A DNA stretch of 39,521 nucleotides from the NCBI RefSeq assembly GCF_002848135.1, contig NZ_PKGB01000018.1, positions 1-39,521 on the forward strand, given 5' to 3'. The position numbers and the translations under genes were made by a program. Every line of letters begins with the position of its first letter. Position 1 is the stretch's first letter. The notes below the pieces were generated by a model that saw only the letters and a program-made list of their open reading frames with translations, was not told where the DNA came from and made no database searches. The stretch is from Hydrogenovibrio sp. SC-1 (GTDB lineage: Bacteria > Pseudomonadota > Gammaproteobacteria > Thiomicrospirales > Thiomicrospiraceae). This document shows positions 27,000 through 36,332 of the stretch, piece after piece.

Positions 27000-28418
27000 A
27001 TGGCTAAGACTTATAACGCTGGTGTAAAAGAATACCGCGAAACTTATTGGATGCCGGAGTATGAGCCGAAGGATTCGGACTTTCTAGCGTGTTTTAAAGT
27101 AGTTCCACAGGATGGTGTTCCTCGTGAAGAGATTGCAGCAGCGGTTGCAGCAGAATCTTCAACGGGAACCTGGACAACGGTTTGGACCGATCTATTAACC
27201 GACTTGGATCATTATAAAGGGCGTGCTTATCGCATTGAAGATGTGCCAGGTGATGATGCTGCGTTTTACGCGTTTATTGCTTACCCAATTGACCTATTTG
27301 AAGAAGGGTCGGTGGTGAATGTGTTGACTTCCTTAGTGGGGAATGTATTCGGCTTTAAAGCTCTGCGTTCACTGCGTTTGGAAGATGTTCGAGTGCCATT
27401 GGCCTATGTGATGACCTGTGGTGGACCACCACACGGTATTCAAGTTGAACGTGACAAAATGGATAAATACGGTCGTCCGATGTTGGGTTGTACCATTAAA
27501 CCGAAACTAGGTTTGTCTGCGAAAAACTATGGCCGTGCGGTTTATGAATGTTTACGCGGTGGTTTGGACTTTACCAAGGATGATGAAAACGTTAACTCAC
27601 AACCCTTTATGCGCTGGCGTGATCGTTTCCTATTCTGTCAGGAAGGGATTGATAAAGCTGAGGCTGAAACAGGTGAGCGTAAAGGGCATTATTTAAATGT
27701 GACTGCACCGACGCCTGAAGAAATGTATAAGCGCGCTGAATTTGCGAAAGAAATAGGGTCGCCTATCATCATGCATGATTACTTAACTGGGGGCTTTACT
27801 GCGAATACAGGCTTAGCAAACTGGTGTCGTGATAACGGTATGTTACTTCACATTCACCGTGCCATGCACGGGGTGATCGACCGTAACCCACATCACGGGA
27901 TTCACTTCCGTGTCTTGACAAAAATGTTGCGTTTATCGGGGGGGGATCACCTTCACTCTGGAACCGTTGTTGGTAAGTTAGAAGGGGATCGTGAAGCAAC
28001 CCTGGGTTGGATCGATATTATGCGCGATAGTTATATTAAAGAAGATCGTTCACGCGGCATTATGTTTGACCAAGACTTTGGCGCCATGCCTGGCGTATTA
28101 CCCGTCGCTTCGGGTGGGATTCATGTTTGGCATATGCCTGCCCTGGTTTCGATCTTTGGTGATGATTCCGTACTGCAGTTTGGTGGAGGAACCTTAGGTC
28201 ACCCATGGGGTAACGCTGCCGGGGCCGCTGCTAACCGTGTTGCTTTAGAAGCGTGTGTACAAGCTCGTAATGAAGGTAAAGAAGTCGAGAAAGTCGGTAA
28301 AGAAGTCTTGACCGCAGCAGCTAAGCATAGCCCAGAGCTGAAAATCGCTATGGAAACTTGGAAGGAAATCAAGTTCGAGTTCGATACCGTTGATAAGTTA
28401 GACGTGAAGCATAAGTAA
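27000..28418 (+). CDS. cbbL: Form I RuBisCO large subunit, CbbL
   Basis: Large subunit of the hexadecameric RuBisCO, 472 residues. The catalytic lysine in TIKPKLGL (Lys167), the carbamylated Lys193 with Asp195 and Glu196 in LDFTKDDEN, and the HIHRAMHGV and [11 protein letters not shown] (loop 6) segments are intact. The linkage cbbL-cbbS-cbbQ-cbbO, without carboxysome genes, is typical of the IAq subtype. A good ribosome site (GAGG) precedes the ATG. Divergent cbbR upstream. Confidence 0.98.
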   Translation: MAKTYNAGVKEYRETYWMPEYEPKDSDFLACFKVVPQDGVPREEIAAAVAAESSTGTWTTVWTDLLTDLDHYKGRAYRIEDVPGDDAAFYAFIAYPIDLFEEGSVVNVLTSLVGNVFGFKALRSLRLEDVRVPLAYVMTCGGPPHGIQVERDKMDKYGRPMLGCTIKPKLGLSAKNYGRAVYECLRGGLDFTKDDENVNSQPFMRWRDRFLFCQEGIDKAEAETGERKGHYLNVTAPTPEEMYKRAEFAKEIGSPIIMHDYLTGGFTANTGLANWCRDNGMLLHIHRAMHGVIDRNPHHGIHFRVLTKMLRLSGGDHLHSGTVVGKLEGDREATLGWIDIMRDSYIKEDRSRGIMFDQDFGAMPGVLPVASGGIHVWHMPALVSIFGDDSVLQFGGGTLGHPWGNAAGAAANRVALEACVQARNEGKEVEKVGKEVLTAAAKHSPELKIAMETWKEIKFEFDTVDKLDVKHK

Positions 28419-28441
28419 TTGAATTTAAAGGAGCATAAATT

Positions 28442-28795
28442 ATGAGTCAAGTACAAGATTATCCATCGCGTTTATCCGATCCGACTTCGCGTAAGGCTGA
28501 AACCTTTTCATACCTTCCGAAGATGACGGATGAGCAAATTAGATCCCAGGTTGAGTACATTATCAGCAAAGGGTGGAACCCTGCGGTAGAACATACCGAG
28601 CCGGAAAATGCCTTTTCGTATTACTGGTATATGTGGAAGTTGCCAATGTTTGGCGAAACGTCTGCCGATACCGTACTTGCTGAAGTAGCTGCCTGTATCA
28701 AAGCCAACCCAAACAATCATGTTCGTTTGATTGGTTACGATAACTATGCACAGTCACAGGGCGCTAATATGTTGGTGAAACGCGGCGATATTTAA
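28442..28795 (+). CDS. cbbS: Form I RuBisCO small subunit, CbbS
   Basis: Small subunit, 117 residues, which caps the large-subunit octamer. Typical sequence: [19 protein letters not shown] near the N-terminus, [11 protein letters not shown] in the middle and [14 protein letters not shown] near the end. It lies 23 nt after cbbL behind AAAGGAG. Its stop codon touches the edge of a large inverted repeat. The sequence of the N-terminus is compatible with the IAq type, but this was not checked by alignment. Confidence 0.97.
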   Translation: MSQVQDYPSRLSDPTSRKAETFSYLPKMTDEQIRSQVEYIISKGWNPAVEHTEPENAFSYYWYMWKLPMFGETSADTVLAEVAACIKANPNNHVRLIGYDNYAQSQGANMLVKRGDI

Positions 28796-28934
28796 AATGG
28801 GTTAAAACGCCCGCCAGCAACCCAAGGACGTTGTTGGGCGCGGCTCGAAATCTTCATATGCTCATGGCACACTCCGGTTTCTGCGCTGCGTCCGCCTAGC
28901 CCTTGAGCTACTGGCGAACGTTTTAATGCCATTT
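28795..28934 (-). repeat. Large imperfect palindrome between cbbS and cbbQ2
   Basis: Arms 28802-28829 and 28899-28926 match at 22 of 28 positions as an inverted repeat, and flanking AAATGG (28795-28800) and CCATTT (28929-28934) extend it. All six mismatches are transitions of one kind: in a minus-strand RNA each becomes a G-U pair, giving an unbroken 28-bp helix, while in the plus-strand RNA each is an A-C mismatch. The loop of 69 nt (28830-28898) can form a smaller hairpin (GCGCA/UGUGC). A structured RNA or a mobile-element remnant are the main ideas; no family recognised. The remainder of 28935-29127 has no gene. Confidence 0.75.
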
Positions 28935-29127
28935 GTTTACTGGCTGATTTTTGGGTTAGCCACAAATGTAAATCGCGGTTTAAGTTTTTGTTTAGATCGC
29001 GTCCGTTTTCCTGAGCTAAAAGTGAGGGGAGACGGCAATTGAATTTCGGCGGTTGCAGAGCCTGTTTTTGCAGTCGCTAACCGAGTTGATTGGGTCAGTT
29101 TTGATACCTCACTGGCCTAAGCAACAG

Positions 29128-29158
29128 CCAGCTAGCCCCGAAACTAGCTGGTTTTTTT
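29128..29158 (+). terminator. Rho-independent terminator after cbbLS
   Basis: CCAGCTAG (29128-29135), loop CCCCGAAA, CTAGCTGG (29144-29151) and seven T. It is 330 nt after the cbbS stop, so the cbbLS transcript would have a long 3' region containing the palindrome, unless a separate small RNA ends here. Confidence 0.9.
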
Positions 29159-29242
29159 AAGGTTTAGGTGTGTTTATTTGAAACAGTAAACACCCCTAAA
29201 CAGTAAAACCATTTGAAATGATTTGCCTACGGAGAACTGAAA

Positions 29243-30061
29243 ATGTCGGAAATTAATGCGTTAGATCCCAATCAATATTTAATTAAAGAAGCGCCGTTTT
29301 ATCGTCCGGTGGCGGATGAAGTTGCTTTGTTTGAGTCTGGCTATGCATCGAGAATGCCGATGATGCTAAAAGGCCCAACAGGGTGTGGTAAATCTCGGTT
29401 TGTCGAATATATGGCGCATAAACTTGGAAAGCCATTGATTACGGTGGCCTGTAACGAAGATATGACTGCATCGGATTTGGTCGGGCGGTATTTGATTGAT
29501 ATCAATGGCACCAAATGGCAAGACGGTCCTTTAACGGTGGCGGCGCGTATTGGCGCAATCTGTTATTTAGATGAAGTCGTGGAAGCCCGTCAAGATACCA
29601 CCGTGGTGATTCACCCATTAACCGACCATCGCCGTGTATTACCGTTGGATAAAAAAGGGGAACTGGTAGAAGCCCATCCGGATTTCCAGTTGGTCATTTC
29701 CTATAACCCGGGTTATCAATCGATGATGAAGGATTTGAAACAATCTACCAAACAGCGTTTTGGGGGCTTTAAGTTCGATTACCCAGAAGCAGAAATTGAA
29801 GCGGATATTGTCGCGAAAGAAGCGGGCATTGATTTGGAAACCGCGGAAAAGCTGGTGCAAATTGCACAACGTTCTCGGAATTTAAAAGGTCATGGTTTGG
29901 ATGAAGGGATTTCAACCCGATTGTTGGTGTATGCCGGGCAATTGATTAATAAAGGGGTTGATCCTAAAAAGGCCTGTTCAATGGCGCTGATTACCCCTTT
30001 AACCGATGATGATGATATTTTGGATACGCTATTAACCACGGTTGAAACCTTCTTTGAATGA
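29243..30061 (+). CDS. cbbQ: RuBisCO activase AAA+ ATPase CbbQ (cbbLS-linked)
   Basis: A MoxR-family AAA+ ATPase, 272 residues, paralogous to CbbQ at 21395. Walker A GPTGCGKS (about 44-51), Walker [11 protein letters not shown], the motif [15 protein letters not shown] and sensor segment [10 protein letters not shown] are intact. With CbbO it should activate the form I enzyme encoded upstream. The terminator before it means a separate promoter or readthrough supplies its message. GGAG lies before the ATG. Confidence 0.95.
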   Translation: MSEINALDPNQYLIKEAPFYRPVADEVALFESGYASRMPMMLKGPTGCGKSRFVEYMAHKLGKPLITVACNEDMTASDLVGRYLIDINGTKWQDGPLTVAARIGAICYLDEVVEARQDTTVVIHPLTDHRRVLPLDKKGELVEAHPDFQLVISYNPGYQSMMKDLKQSTKQRFGGFKFDYPEAEIEADIVAKEAGIDLETAEKLVQIAQRSRNLKGHGLDEGISTRLLVYAGQLINKGVDPKKACSMALITPLTDDDDILDTLLTTVETFFE

Positions 30062-30083
30062 GTCAAATAAGCTCAAATGAGCG

Positions 30084-30103
30084 AAATTTTGACCAGGCCT
30101 GGT
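30084..30103. repeat. CAGGCCTG palindrome in the cbbQ2-cbbO2 gap
   Basis: A 12-bp palindrome ACCAGGCCTGGT preceded by AATTTTG. The same 19 bases occur at 12801-12819. It is one of eight CAGGCCTG copies in the window. Confidence 0.6.
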
Positions 30104-30136
30104 GAAAAATAACACAGATTAAAAGTGAGTTAAGCA

Positions 30137-32470
30137 ATGAGCTTTGATATGCAAGAAATCAAGGAATCCTTGATTGAAAGCGTTCCGCAATTAGACGAAA
30201 TGCTGGATTCATTGATTCAAGAAGCATCCCATCAGATGTCGGAGGCGACACGCGAGACTTGGTTGCAAAACGCCCAGGGAATCGCCTATTTGGGCAAAGG
30301 ACAGCAAATTGTCATTAGCTATCTTGAAGCCGTTCCTCAAGTCGTGGCACAGGTTGAAGATGAGATCCTGGATGATATTTTAGAAACGGTGATGAAATTG
30401 TCCTCGGTGACATCGGGAGAAGTGGTTTCTTTGACTCTGGATTCTCTGCCGTTGGTTGCTGAAAGAACGGGCGATATTGAGCTGCTGAGACAATATTTGG
30501 CCTTGATTTATCAGTTGGGTTCGAAAACACCGCGTGGCTTGCGTCCGATGTTAGGCATTATGGATGACTTGATGTCGAAGTTAACGGTGTCTGGTTTGCG
30601 GCGTTGGGCACAATGGGGTGCACAAGCGCATGCGCGTAACTTTCAAGCGCAGATGGATTATTTCGGTTTGCAATCGGAAGACTCAAAAGCGGTGTTTCAG
30701 CAACAGCGAAAAGGCTCACTGTTTATTGATTACCATCGCCCCATTAATTTTTATTTACGAGCTTTTTGGGCGCGAGATTTCTTTATTCGACCTACGGCAT
30801 CCGACTTTGATGACTTTAAGCCCTTTTATGAAAGGATGGCGATGCACTTGCCAGATGCATTAAATGATTTGGGCGACATTAAAGGTGCAGAATTGTATCG
30901 AGCCATGGCCGCACATATGGCTTCGCATATTATGTATAGCTCGGCCGCTATTTCAATGGAACAGTTGAATCCACAACAAATGTTTTTTATTGAGCTGATT
31001 GAAGATGCACGAGTTGAATACAATGCCATTCAGCAGTTTCCCGGTCTGAAGAATCTGTGGATGAAAGTGACAAAGGCGGCGATGGAGACCACGGATTTGT
31101 CAGAAAAATCGACTGCTTATCGGTTAGAAAAGTTGGCATTAGCCCTCATGGACTCATCTATTGAGTTGGGGGACGATTCGTTGTCTCTGATTGCTGAGCA
31201 ATTCCATGCTGAAATTGAAGCCAATTTAGATAATGAACAGTGGTCTTGGGACTTGGGGATGACACTCTATAACCATTTGAAACAAGCGACCAGTCGTTGG
31301 GAGTCGTTGACAGAAATTAAATGGATGCGCTTCCCTTATCGCGATGATAACCGATTGATATGGGCGTCAGAAGAATGGGGGGAAATGGATGGCGCTGCAT
31401 CAGGCTACCAAGAAACCGTCCGTAAGCATGTTTCCGTGATGGAAATGATCAATGAAATCGACTCAGAATTGGTCGATGTGGATCATGATGAAATTTGGGT
31501 GTTGGGATCTGAATTATTTCCTTATGAAGATCATGGTCAATCCTACAACGAATTGGAAGGGGTGGATCCAATTTCCGATCCGTTTCATTATCACGAGTGG
31601 GACTATCGTGTGCAGTTGAATCGCCCCAATTGGGCCACTTTGTATGAGCATCGTGCCAAAAAGGGCGACCCGGCTTTGTATGACCAGATCTTGGAGCAAA
31701 ATAAGGGCATTGCGCATCGTATTAAACAAATCGTTGATAAGTTACAAGCCGTTGGCTTACAGCGTGTTCGTCGGATTGAAGATGGTGACGAACTGGATTT
31801 AAATGCTTGTGTTGAAGCCATTACTGCATTAAGAATGGGGCAAGAACCCGATGCGCGCATTACCATGAAAAATATCATTCGCAGTCGAGAAGTGTCCGTA
31901 GTGATTTTGTTAGATTTGTCAGAATCGACTAATGAGTATGTGACAGGTGAAGATAAAACGGTACTACAAGTGACGCAAGAAGCGGCTATTTTGGTGGCAC
32001 ATGCGATTAACGGCATTGGTGATCAGTTTGCCGTGCATGGCTTTGCTTCGGATGGTCGTCATGATGTGCAGTACACTCGATTTAAACAATTTGATGAGCC
32101 TTTTGATGCCGATGTGCACGCAAAGTTAGCGGGAATGCAGGGCGGTTTGTCCACTCGAATGGGAACAGCCATGCGCCATGCAGGTCATTATTTAGAAAGA
32201 CAGTCGAGTAAACAGAAGTTACTGTTGGTGATTACTGATGGTGAACCAGCCGATATTGATGAAAAAGACAGTCAATATTTAAAACAAGATGCTAAAAAAG
32301 CGGTAGAAGAATTACAAACCAAAGGCGTGTATTCCTATTGCTTGACCATTGATCAGTTTGCCGATAAGTATGTGCAGCAGATTTTTGGCCAAAACCGTTA
32401 TGCGATTGTGGATGATGTTCTAAAGTTACCTGAGAAATTACCACAATTATTTGCCAACTTAACCACCTAG
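30137..32470 (+). CDS. cbbO: RuBisCO activation protein CbbO (cbbLS-linked)
   Basis: The VWA-domain partner of the preceding CbbQ, 777 residues. The N-terminal 250 residues are helical; then come EDARVEYNAIQQFPG, FPYRDDNRLIW, YHEWDYRVQLNRPNW and EDGDELDLNA, and the C-terminal VWA domain with DLSES, STRMGTA and TDGEPAD. These are the metal-site residues through which CbbO is thought to contact an acidic residue of the RuBisCO large subunit. It is 75 nt downstream of cbbQ2. The stop overlaps the start region of the next gene's ribosome site. Confidence 0.94.
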   Translation: MSFDMQEIKESLIESVPQLDEMLDSLIQEASHQMSEATRETWLQNAQGIAYLGKGQQIVISYLEAVPQVVAQVEDEILDDILETVMKLSSVTSGEVVSLTLDSLPLVAERTGDIELLRQYLALIYQLGSKTPRGLRPMLGIMDDLMSKLTVSGLRRWAQWGAQAHARNFQAQMDYFGLQSEDSKAVFQQQRKGSLFIDYHRPINFYLRAFWARDFFIRPTASDFDDFKPFYERMAMHLPDALNDLGDIKGAELYRAMAAHMASHIMYSSAAISMEQLNPQQMFFIELIEDARVEYNAIQQFPGLKNLWMKVTKAAMETTDLSEKSTAYRLEKLALALMDSSIELGDDSLSLIAEQFHAEIEANLDNEQWSWDLGMTLYNHLKQATSRWESLTEIKWMRFPYRDDNRLIWASEEWGEMDGAASGYQETVRKHVSVMEMINEIDSELVDVDHDEIWVLGSELFPYEDHGQSYNELEGVDPISDPFHYHEWDYRVQLNRPNWATLYEHRAKKGDPALYDQILEQNKGIAHRIKQIVDKLQAVGLQRVRRIEDGDELDLNACVEAITALRMGQEPDARITMKNIIRSREVSVVILLDLSESTNEYVTGEDKTVLQVTQEAAILVAHAINGIGDQFAVHGFASDGRHDVQYTRFKQFDEPFDADVHAKLAGMQGGLSTRMGTAMRHAGHYLERQSSKQKLLLVITDGEPADIDEKDSQYLKQDAKKAVEELQTKGVYSYCLTIDQFADKYVQQIFGQNRYAIVDDVLKLPEKLPQLFANLTT

Positions 32471-32494
32471 TGGATGGTTATCGAGGATGATGTT

Positions 32495-33034
32495 ATGAAT
32501 TCAAAACAGTTTATTGCCGCGTTAGAGGCGTTGGAACAAAGCCACTATCAAGCCATTTTAGAAGGTGCTGCGTTAGTAGTACAAAATGATGTGGCTCTGA
32601 CGGTGGGTAAAAGTGAACAGCCATTTGTCATTTTTGAATTGGGTGAGGAGTATTTTGAGTCGGATCAAGCCTTAAAAGCATCGTTAATCGAACGTTCAGA
32701 AGCGTTAGTTGCCGAGTATTATCAATTTAATCCGATGAGTAAACAGTGTTTTAATCAGCAATTGACGCAGTTGATTGCAGCGCATGGTGCTGACGCATTG
32801 GTTTCTATGCCAAGCAAACAAGCAGATTTAAAGCTGTTTGTGGATCAGGGCACCTTAACACTAGAGGGTGCGGATAGCCCCCGCTTTAAATATGGCATCA
32901 GCTTGGCACTTTCAGAAAATTACCCACCAATGGCGATAGAAAATAAGGTTAAAAATTGGTTAGCGTCTGACCATGCCTATGGTGATTATATTAGCGTAAA
33001 TGTTTGTCGCTTTAGTAGCATGGATGTGGCCTAA
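32495..33034 (+). CDS. Unrecognised protein downstream of cbbO2
   Basis: About 179 residues with the ATG at 32495, chosen because GAGG lies eight bases upstream; a longer frame starts at 32474 only 4 bases after the cbbO2 stop. I do not recognise a family. The N-terminus is helical (SKQFIAALEALEQSHYQAIL), then alternating strands and helices, with no signal peptide or membrane segment. Close spacing to cbbO2 suggests one operon with cbbQ2-cbbO2, so a role in RuBisCO activation or assembly is possible but is only guilt by association. Confidence 0.75.
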   Translation: MNSKQFIAALEALEQSHYQAILEGAALVVQNDVALTVGKSEQPFVIFELGEEYFESDQALKASLIERSEALVAEYYQFNPMSKQCFNQQLTQLIAAHGADALVSMPSKQADLKLFVDQGTLTLEGADSPRFKYGISLALSENYPPMAIENKVKNWLASDHAYGDYISVNVCRFSSMDVA

Positions 33035-33112
33035 ATGCGCTATCGAGTGTTGATGAATATTTGAAACGATTGCAACTTAAAAAAATGCATTTCCATTCCA
33101 ACTCGATATAGT

Positions 33113-33150
33113 CCCCCCTTGTCGGGGGTAAACATCTGGCTCACAGAGCC
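33113..33150. other. Two adjacent GC-rich hairpins in an AT-rich gap
   Basis: CCCCC-N-GGGGG (33114-33118 with 33124-33128) and GGCTC-ACA-GAGCC (33138-33150) lie in the 344-bp gap 33035-33378, which has no gene. No T run follows on either strand. The sequence does not match the cyclic-di-GMP riboswitch consensus, although a diguanylate cyclase gene lies downstream. Confidence 0.45.
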
Positions 33151-33378
33151 GATGAAAGTCCTTTAATATCAAATTAAACTATTTTTTGTTCACGCCGCAC
33201 TGAATGCCTCTATGCAATTCTGGAGTGCAGACATAGCAGATCATTCAAGTTTTGTTACGGGTGCTTAATGGCTATTTGTATGTCATAATAAGTAAAAAAT
33301 TTAGCTTGATGATGTCTTTGATGCTGCAATAAGGTGTTGTTAAGTATCAATAAGCGCTGAACAAAAAAGACCGTTATT

Positions 33379-35158
33379 ATGAAAATTCAATATAAAGCAG
33401 CAACCATTATGGCGCTATTTGGTGCTTTGATTGTTTTGCTACTATCCGCAGGCTATGATTCCATTAACCGTAAAATTGTTTTTAGCCAAGAACTTGAGTT
33501 ACAAAAAAATATTTCTGCTCAGGTTTCACAACATATTGACTCGCACCTAAAAGAAAAAGTTTCTGTTGCGATTACCTTAGCTTCCGCACCGATTATTAAA
33601 CAAGCGCTTCAAGATAGTAATCAGCATTTTGCACGATTGTCAGACCGCATATGTCAGCAAGAAATTAATACCTTAAATACGCAATGGAAAAAAAACGGCG
33701 TCCATTGATGATCCCTTTATTCAAAAGCACCTAACGAATGCTGTCGCTCAGTATTTGAGGTCTCAGCAAGAAATTTTACCAGGCGAATATGGAGAGATCT
33801 TTTTAACGAACCGTTTTGGCGTAATGATTGCATCAACCGGTAAACTGACGACGCTTGCACACGCTCATAAATATTGGTGGCAAGCTAGCTATGACGATGG
33901 TCAAGGTCGTGTTTTTTTGGATGATCGTGGTTACGACACCAGTGTCGATGGCTATGTGTTAGGCGTGGTCGTTCCCATAAAAGTAAACGGTCAGATTATT
34001 GGTTTACTCAAAAGTAATGTCAATATTATGGGGTCGCTAACGGGGTTTGTTCAAGATTTTGCTAAACATAATATTCGACAGTTAAAGATTGTTCGGACTG
34101 GCGGACTCATTGTTTCTGCAGCGAATGTGGTTCCATTAACCACCGAAGTTATTCCTTCATTACGCCCGCTATTGGCATCGAAGCAAGAAACGACAGCTCG
34201 GCTGGTAAATGTCGGCGAAACGTATTTAATGGCCGTTGCGCCGGTCAGCACAACCATGGGAACGAGGTCTATTGGCTTTGGCGGCAAAAAAGAATCGGTT
34301 GATCATTTAAAAGGGAATCAGGGTGAGGGCTGGCATATTGTTGTTTCAATTTCAGAGGATAAATTATTGTCTGAAACGGAGGATACAACGCAACTGATTT
34401 TAATTGTTGGGGTTATCTTTACCATCGCGTCTAGTTTGATTGCACTCTTTTTAGGAAAATTAATTTCCAATCCAATTGTCAGACTGGCACTAACAGCAAA
34501 GCGCATTGGTGAAGGTGACCTGGCTTCAAAAGCGGTTGTGGTTTCCAATGATGAAATTGGTGATTTGGCCAGTTGCTTAAATGCGATGTCACAAAATCTA
34601 AATGAAACCATGACCTCAAGGGAGCTACTGCTAAAAGAAATTAAGCAGCGTGAAAAAACCGAAAGGGCCTTAAAAAAACTGTCAATCACTGATGAATTAA
34701 CTGGGATTTACAACCGAAGAGCCTTTGACGAACAACTGGTAACTAACCTGGCACGAACAACGCGTTATCAGGAGTCTTTGTCTTTGTTGATAATCGATAT
34801 TGATTTATTTAAACAGGTCAACGATCATTATGGTCATTCTGTCGGTGATCTTGTTTTAAAAGAGTTGGTTGTTGAAATGAAAAACCATACTCGGGAGTCT
34901 GATATTTTAGCCAGGTGGGGCGGCGAAGAATTTGTAATATTATTGCCTCAAACCGCAACACCCGCCGCTATGCAATTGGCAGAGCGGTTAAGAGAGGGGA
35001 TTGCTGAGCATTTATTTCCATCGGTTGAGCATTTAACCGTGAGTATTGGTCATGCGGAAGCAAAACCAAATGATTCTAGTGATTCGCTATTAAATCGTGC
35101 GGATAATGCGTTGTACCAGGCCAAAGAAAATGGTCGTAATCAAGTGTTTTCAATATAA
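33379..35158 (+). pseudogene. Membrane diguanylate cyclase gene with a frameshift
   Basis: Two reading frames together encode one protein of about 590 residues: a membrane segment at 8-25, a Cache-type sensor, a second membrane segment (LILIVGVIFTIASSLIALFLG), a HAMP domain (NPIVRLALTAKRIGEGDLAS) and a GGDEF domain with RWGGEEF and the I-site RESD five residues before. The first frame (33379-33708) stops soon after a run of eight A (33688-33695); removing one A restores the reading TASIDDPFIQKHLTNAVAQY and joins it to the second frame. The second frame has no good start of its own. Possible explanations are a real mutation, slippage or phase variation at the A run, or a sequencing error. Confidence 0.85.
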
Positions 35159-35222
35159 GTATTTGTATTGATTTGTCTGCTATTGCGTCATTACGGATGG
35201 TCTCAACCCAAGCTTGAAGGGC

Positions 35223-35876
35223 TTAATAGCGTTGCTGGGCGTGCCATTCTGGATACCCTTCTATGAGACGCTTGGCATTAAACCCTTGTGAAAGCAAGGT
35301 TTCGACGGCTTGTTGCGACCACATGCAATAAGGGCCACGGCAATAGATAATCAGTGGGGTTTGGGGGCTAAGTGCTGCTAAGTTGTGTGTTAAGGTTTCA
35401 ATCGGAATATTAATTGCATTGGGTAAATGGCCTGCAGCAAATTCGTCTTCAGGTCGGACGTCCAATAATGTATAGTTTTGATTGTCACGTGTTAGCTTTT
35501 TGAGCGTATCGAATGAAACGGGCTCTAAAGGTGTGTTGGGTTGAAGGTGCGCTTGTAATAAGGCTTGCATGTCATCCAGCTGAGTTTCGGCCACTTGGCG
35601 AAGGCTGATAATTAACTGGAAAACGGATTCATCACTTAAACGATAAATTATTCGCTGTTTCTCTCGTCTATTTTTAACCAAGCCAGCTTGCTTTAGTGAT
35701 TGCAGGTGTTTAGAGACATTAGCAATACTGAGTTCTAACTTTTGATGTAGGCTGTCGACATCATTTTCGCCTTGCGCCAACACATCTAAAATCATTAGCC
35801 GATTGCTATGTCCCATTGCCTTGCTGACTTGGGCAAGCTGTTCGAAGAGACTGCGTTTAAGTGGGGTGTCAGACAT
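35223..35876 (-). CDS. ArsR-family regulator fused to a rhodanese domain
   Basis: A 217-residue protein with an N-terminal winged helix-turn-helix (about 10-95, with the recognition helix SIANVSKHLQSLKQAGLVKN) and a C-terminal rhodanese domain (about 110-215) whose active-site loop is IIYCRGPYCMWS, with the catalytic Cys at YCRGPYC. Such fusions probably sense sulfur species or persulfides, fitting a sulfur oxidiser, but the ligand is unproven. It lies 24 nt after the ComFB-like gene in the same direction, so they form an operon. Confidence 0.9.
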   Translation of the reverse strand: MSDTPLKRSLFEQLAQVSKAMGHSNRLMILDVLAQGENDVDSLHQKLELSIANVSKHLQSLKQAGLVKNRREKQRIIYRLSDESVFQLIISLRQVAETQLDDMQALLQAHLQPNTPLEPVSFDTLKKLTRDNQNYTLLDVRPEDEFAAGHLPNAINIPIETLTHNLAALSPQTPLIIYCRGPYCMWSQQAVETLLSQGFNAKRLIEGYPEWHAQQRY

Positions 35877-35900
35877 TGCTCGGTCTTATCATTCTGCACG

Positions 35901-36176
35901 TTAGTCCGATTCGATACCATCCAGCTTTTTCACTTTTTTATAGGCTTTGGCCACAGCTTTTTTAACACGTTCCTCAATTTCTAAATGTTCAGCCGCAGAC
36001 ATGTAAAAAGACATATCAATATCATAACGGATATAGCGTGGTGGAATTCGGTTGAGGGCAATGCAAGCCATATCGGCAAGTTGGTTCTCGGTTAAGCCAC
36101 AGTCATAATAATGTTCTTGGATATAGTTGAAGATAGGTCTTTCATAGTAGTTGTGAACCGTTTCTAAATCAGACAT
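35901..36176 (-). CDS. ComFB-family protein
   Basis: A 91-residue protein resembling the ComFB family (late competence). Features are the N-terminal NYYERPIFNYIQ segment, then LADMACIALNRIPPRYIRYDIDMSF, where LNRLPP-type sequence is the family hallmark. ComFB-like proteins have been reported to bind cyclic dinucleotides in cyanobacteria; three diguanylate cyclase genes lie in this window, so a receptor role is conceivable. AGAGGAA precedes the ATG. The assignment is by motif only. Confidence 0.7.
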   Translation of the reverse strand: MSDLETVHNYYERPIFNYIQEHYYDCGLTENQLADMACIALNRIPPRYIRYDIDMSFYMSAAEHLEIEERVKKAVAKAYKKVKKLDGIESD

Positions 36177-36276
36177 GCGATGATTCCTCTGATGATTGGG
36201 ATAAAGCCTAGCCGAGAATGAATGCAGGCTTTTGCGATAAAATCGACTTAATAAACTATACCGAACTTTGAGAGAT

Positions 36277-36301
36277 AAAAAAAGGGCTTTAAAGCCCTTT
36301 T
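36277..36301 (-). terminator. Rho-independent terminator after purD
   Basis: The palindrome AAAAGGGCTTT/AAAGCCCTTTT (36280-36301) lies just past the purD stop; on the minus strand a run of seven T follows. A small TGGCT/AGCCA hairpin lies at 36311-36323 before it. The rest of 36177-36332 shows no gene. Confidence 0.9.
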
Positions 36302-36332
36302 AAAACATACTGGCTTTTAGCCAACAGTGAGA

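Noticed and set aside
28795-28934. Integron attC site
   Set aside because: Size and fold are similar, but the ends do not show the RYYYAAC and GTTRRRY core sites and there is no integrase or cassette array.
28792-29076. Minus-strand open frame of 94 codons between cbbS and cbbQ2
   Set aside because: No start codon with a ribosome site near its beginning, no recognisable protein family, and it lies across the inverted repeat, which explains the base pattern better. An ATG at 28932 would give only 46 residues.
33035-33378. Cyclic-di-GMP riboswitch before the GGDEF gene
   Set aside because: The tandem hairpins do not contain the GEMM core sequences.
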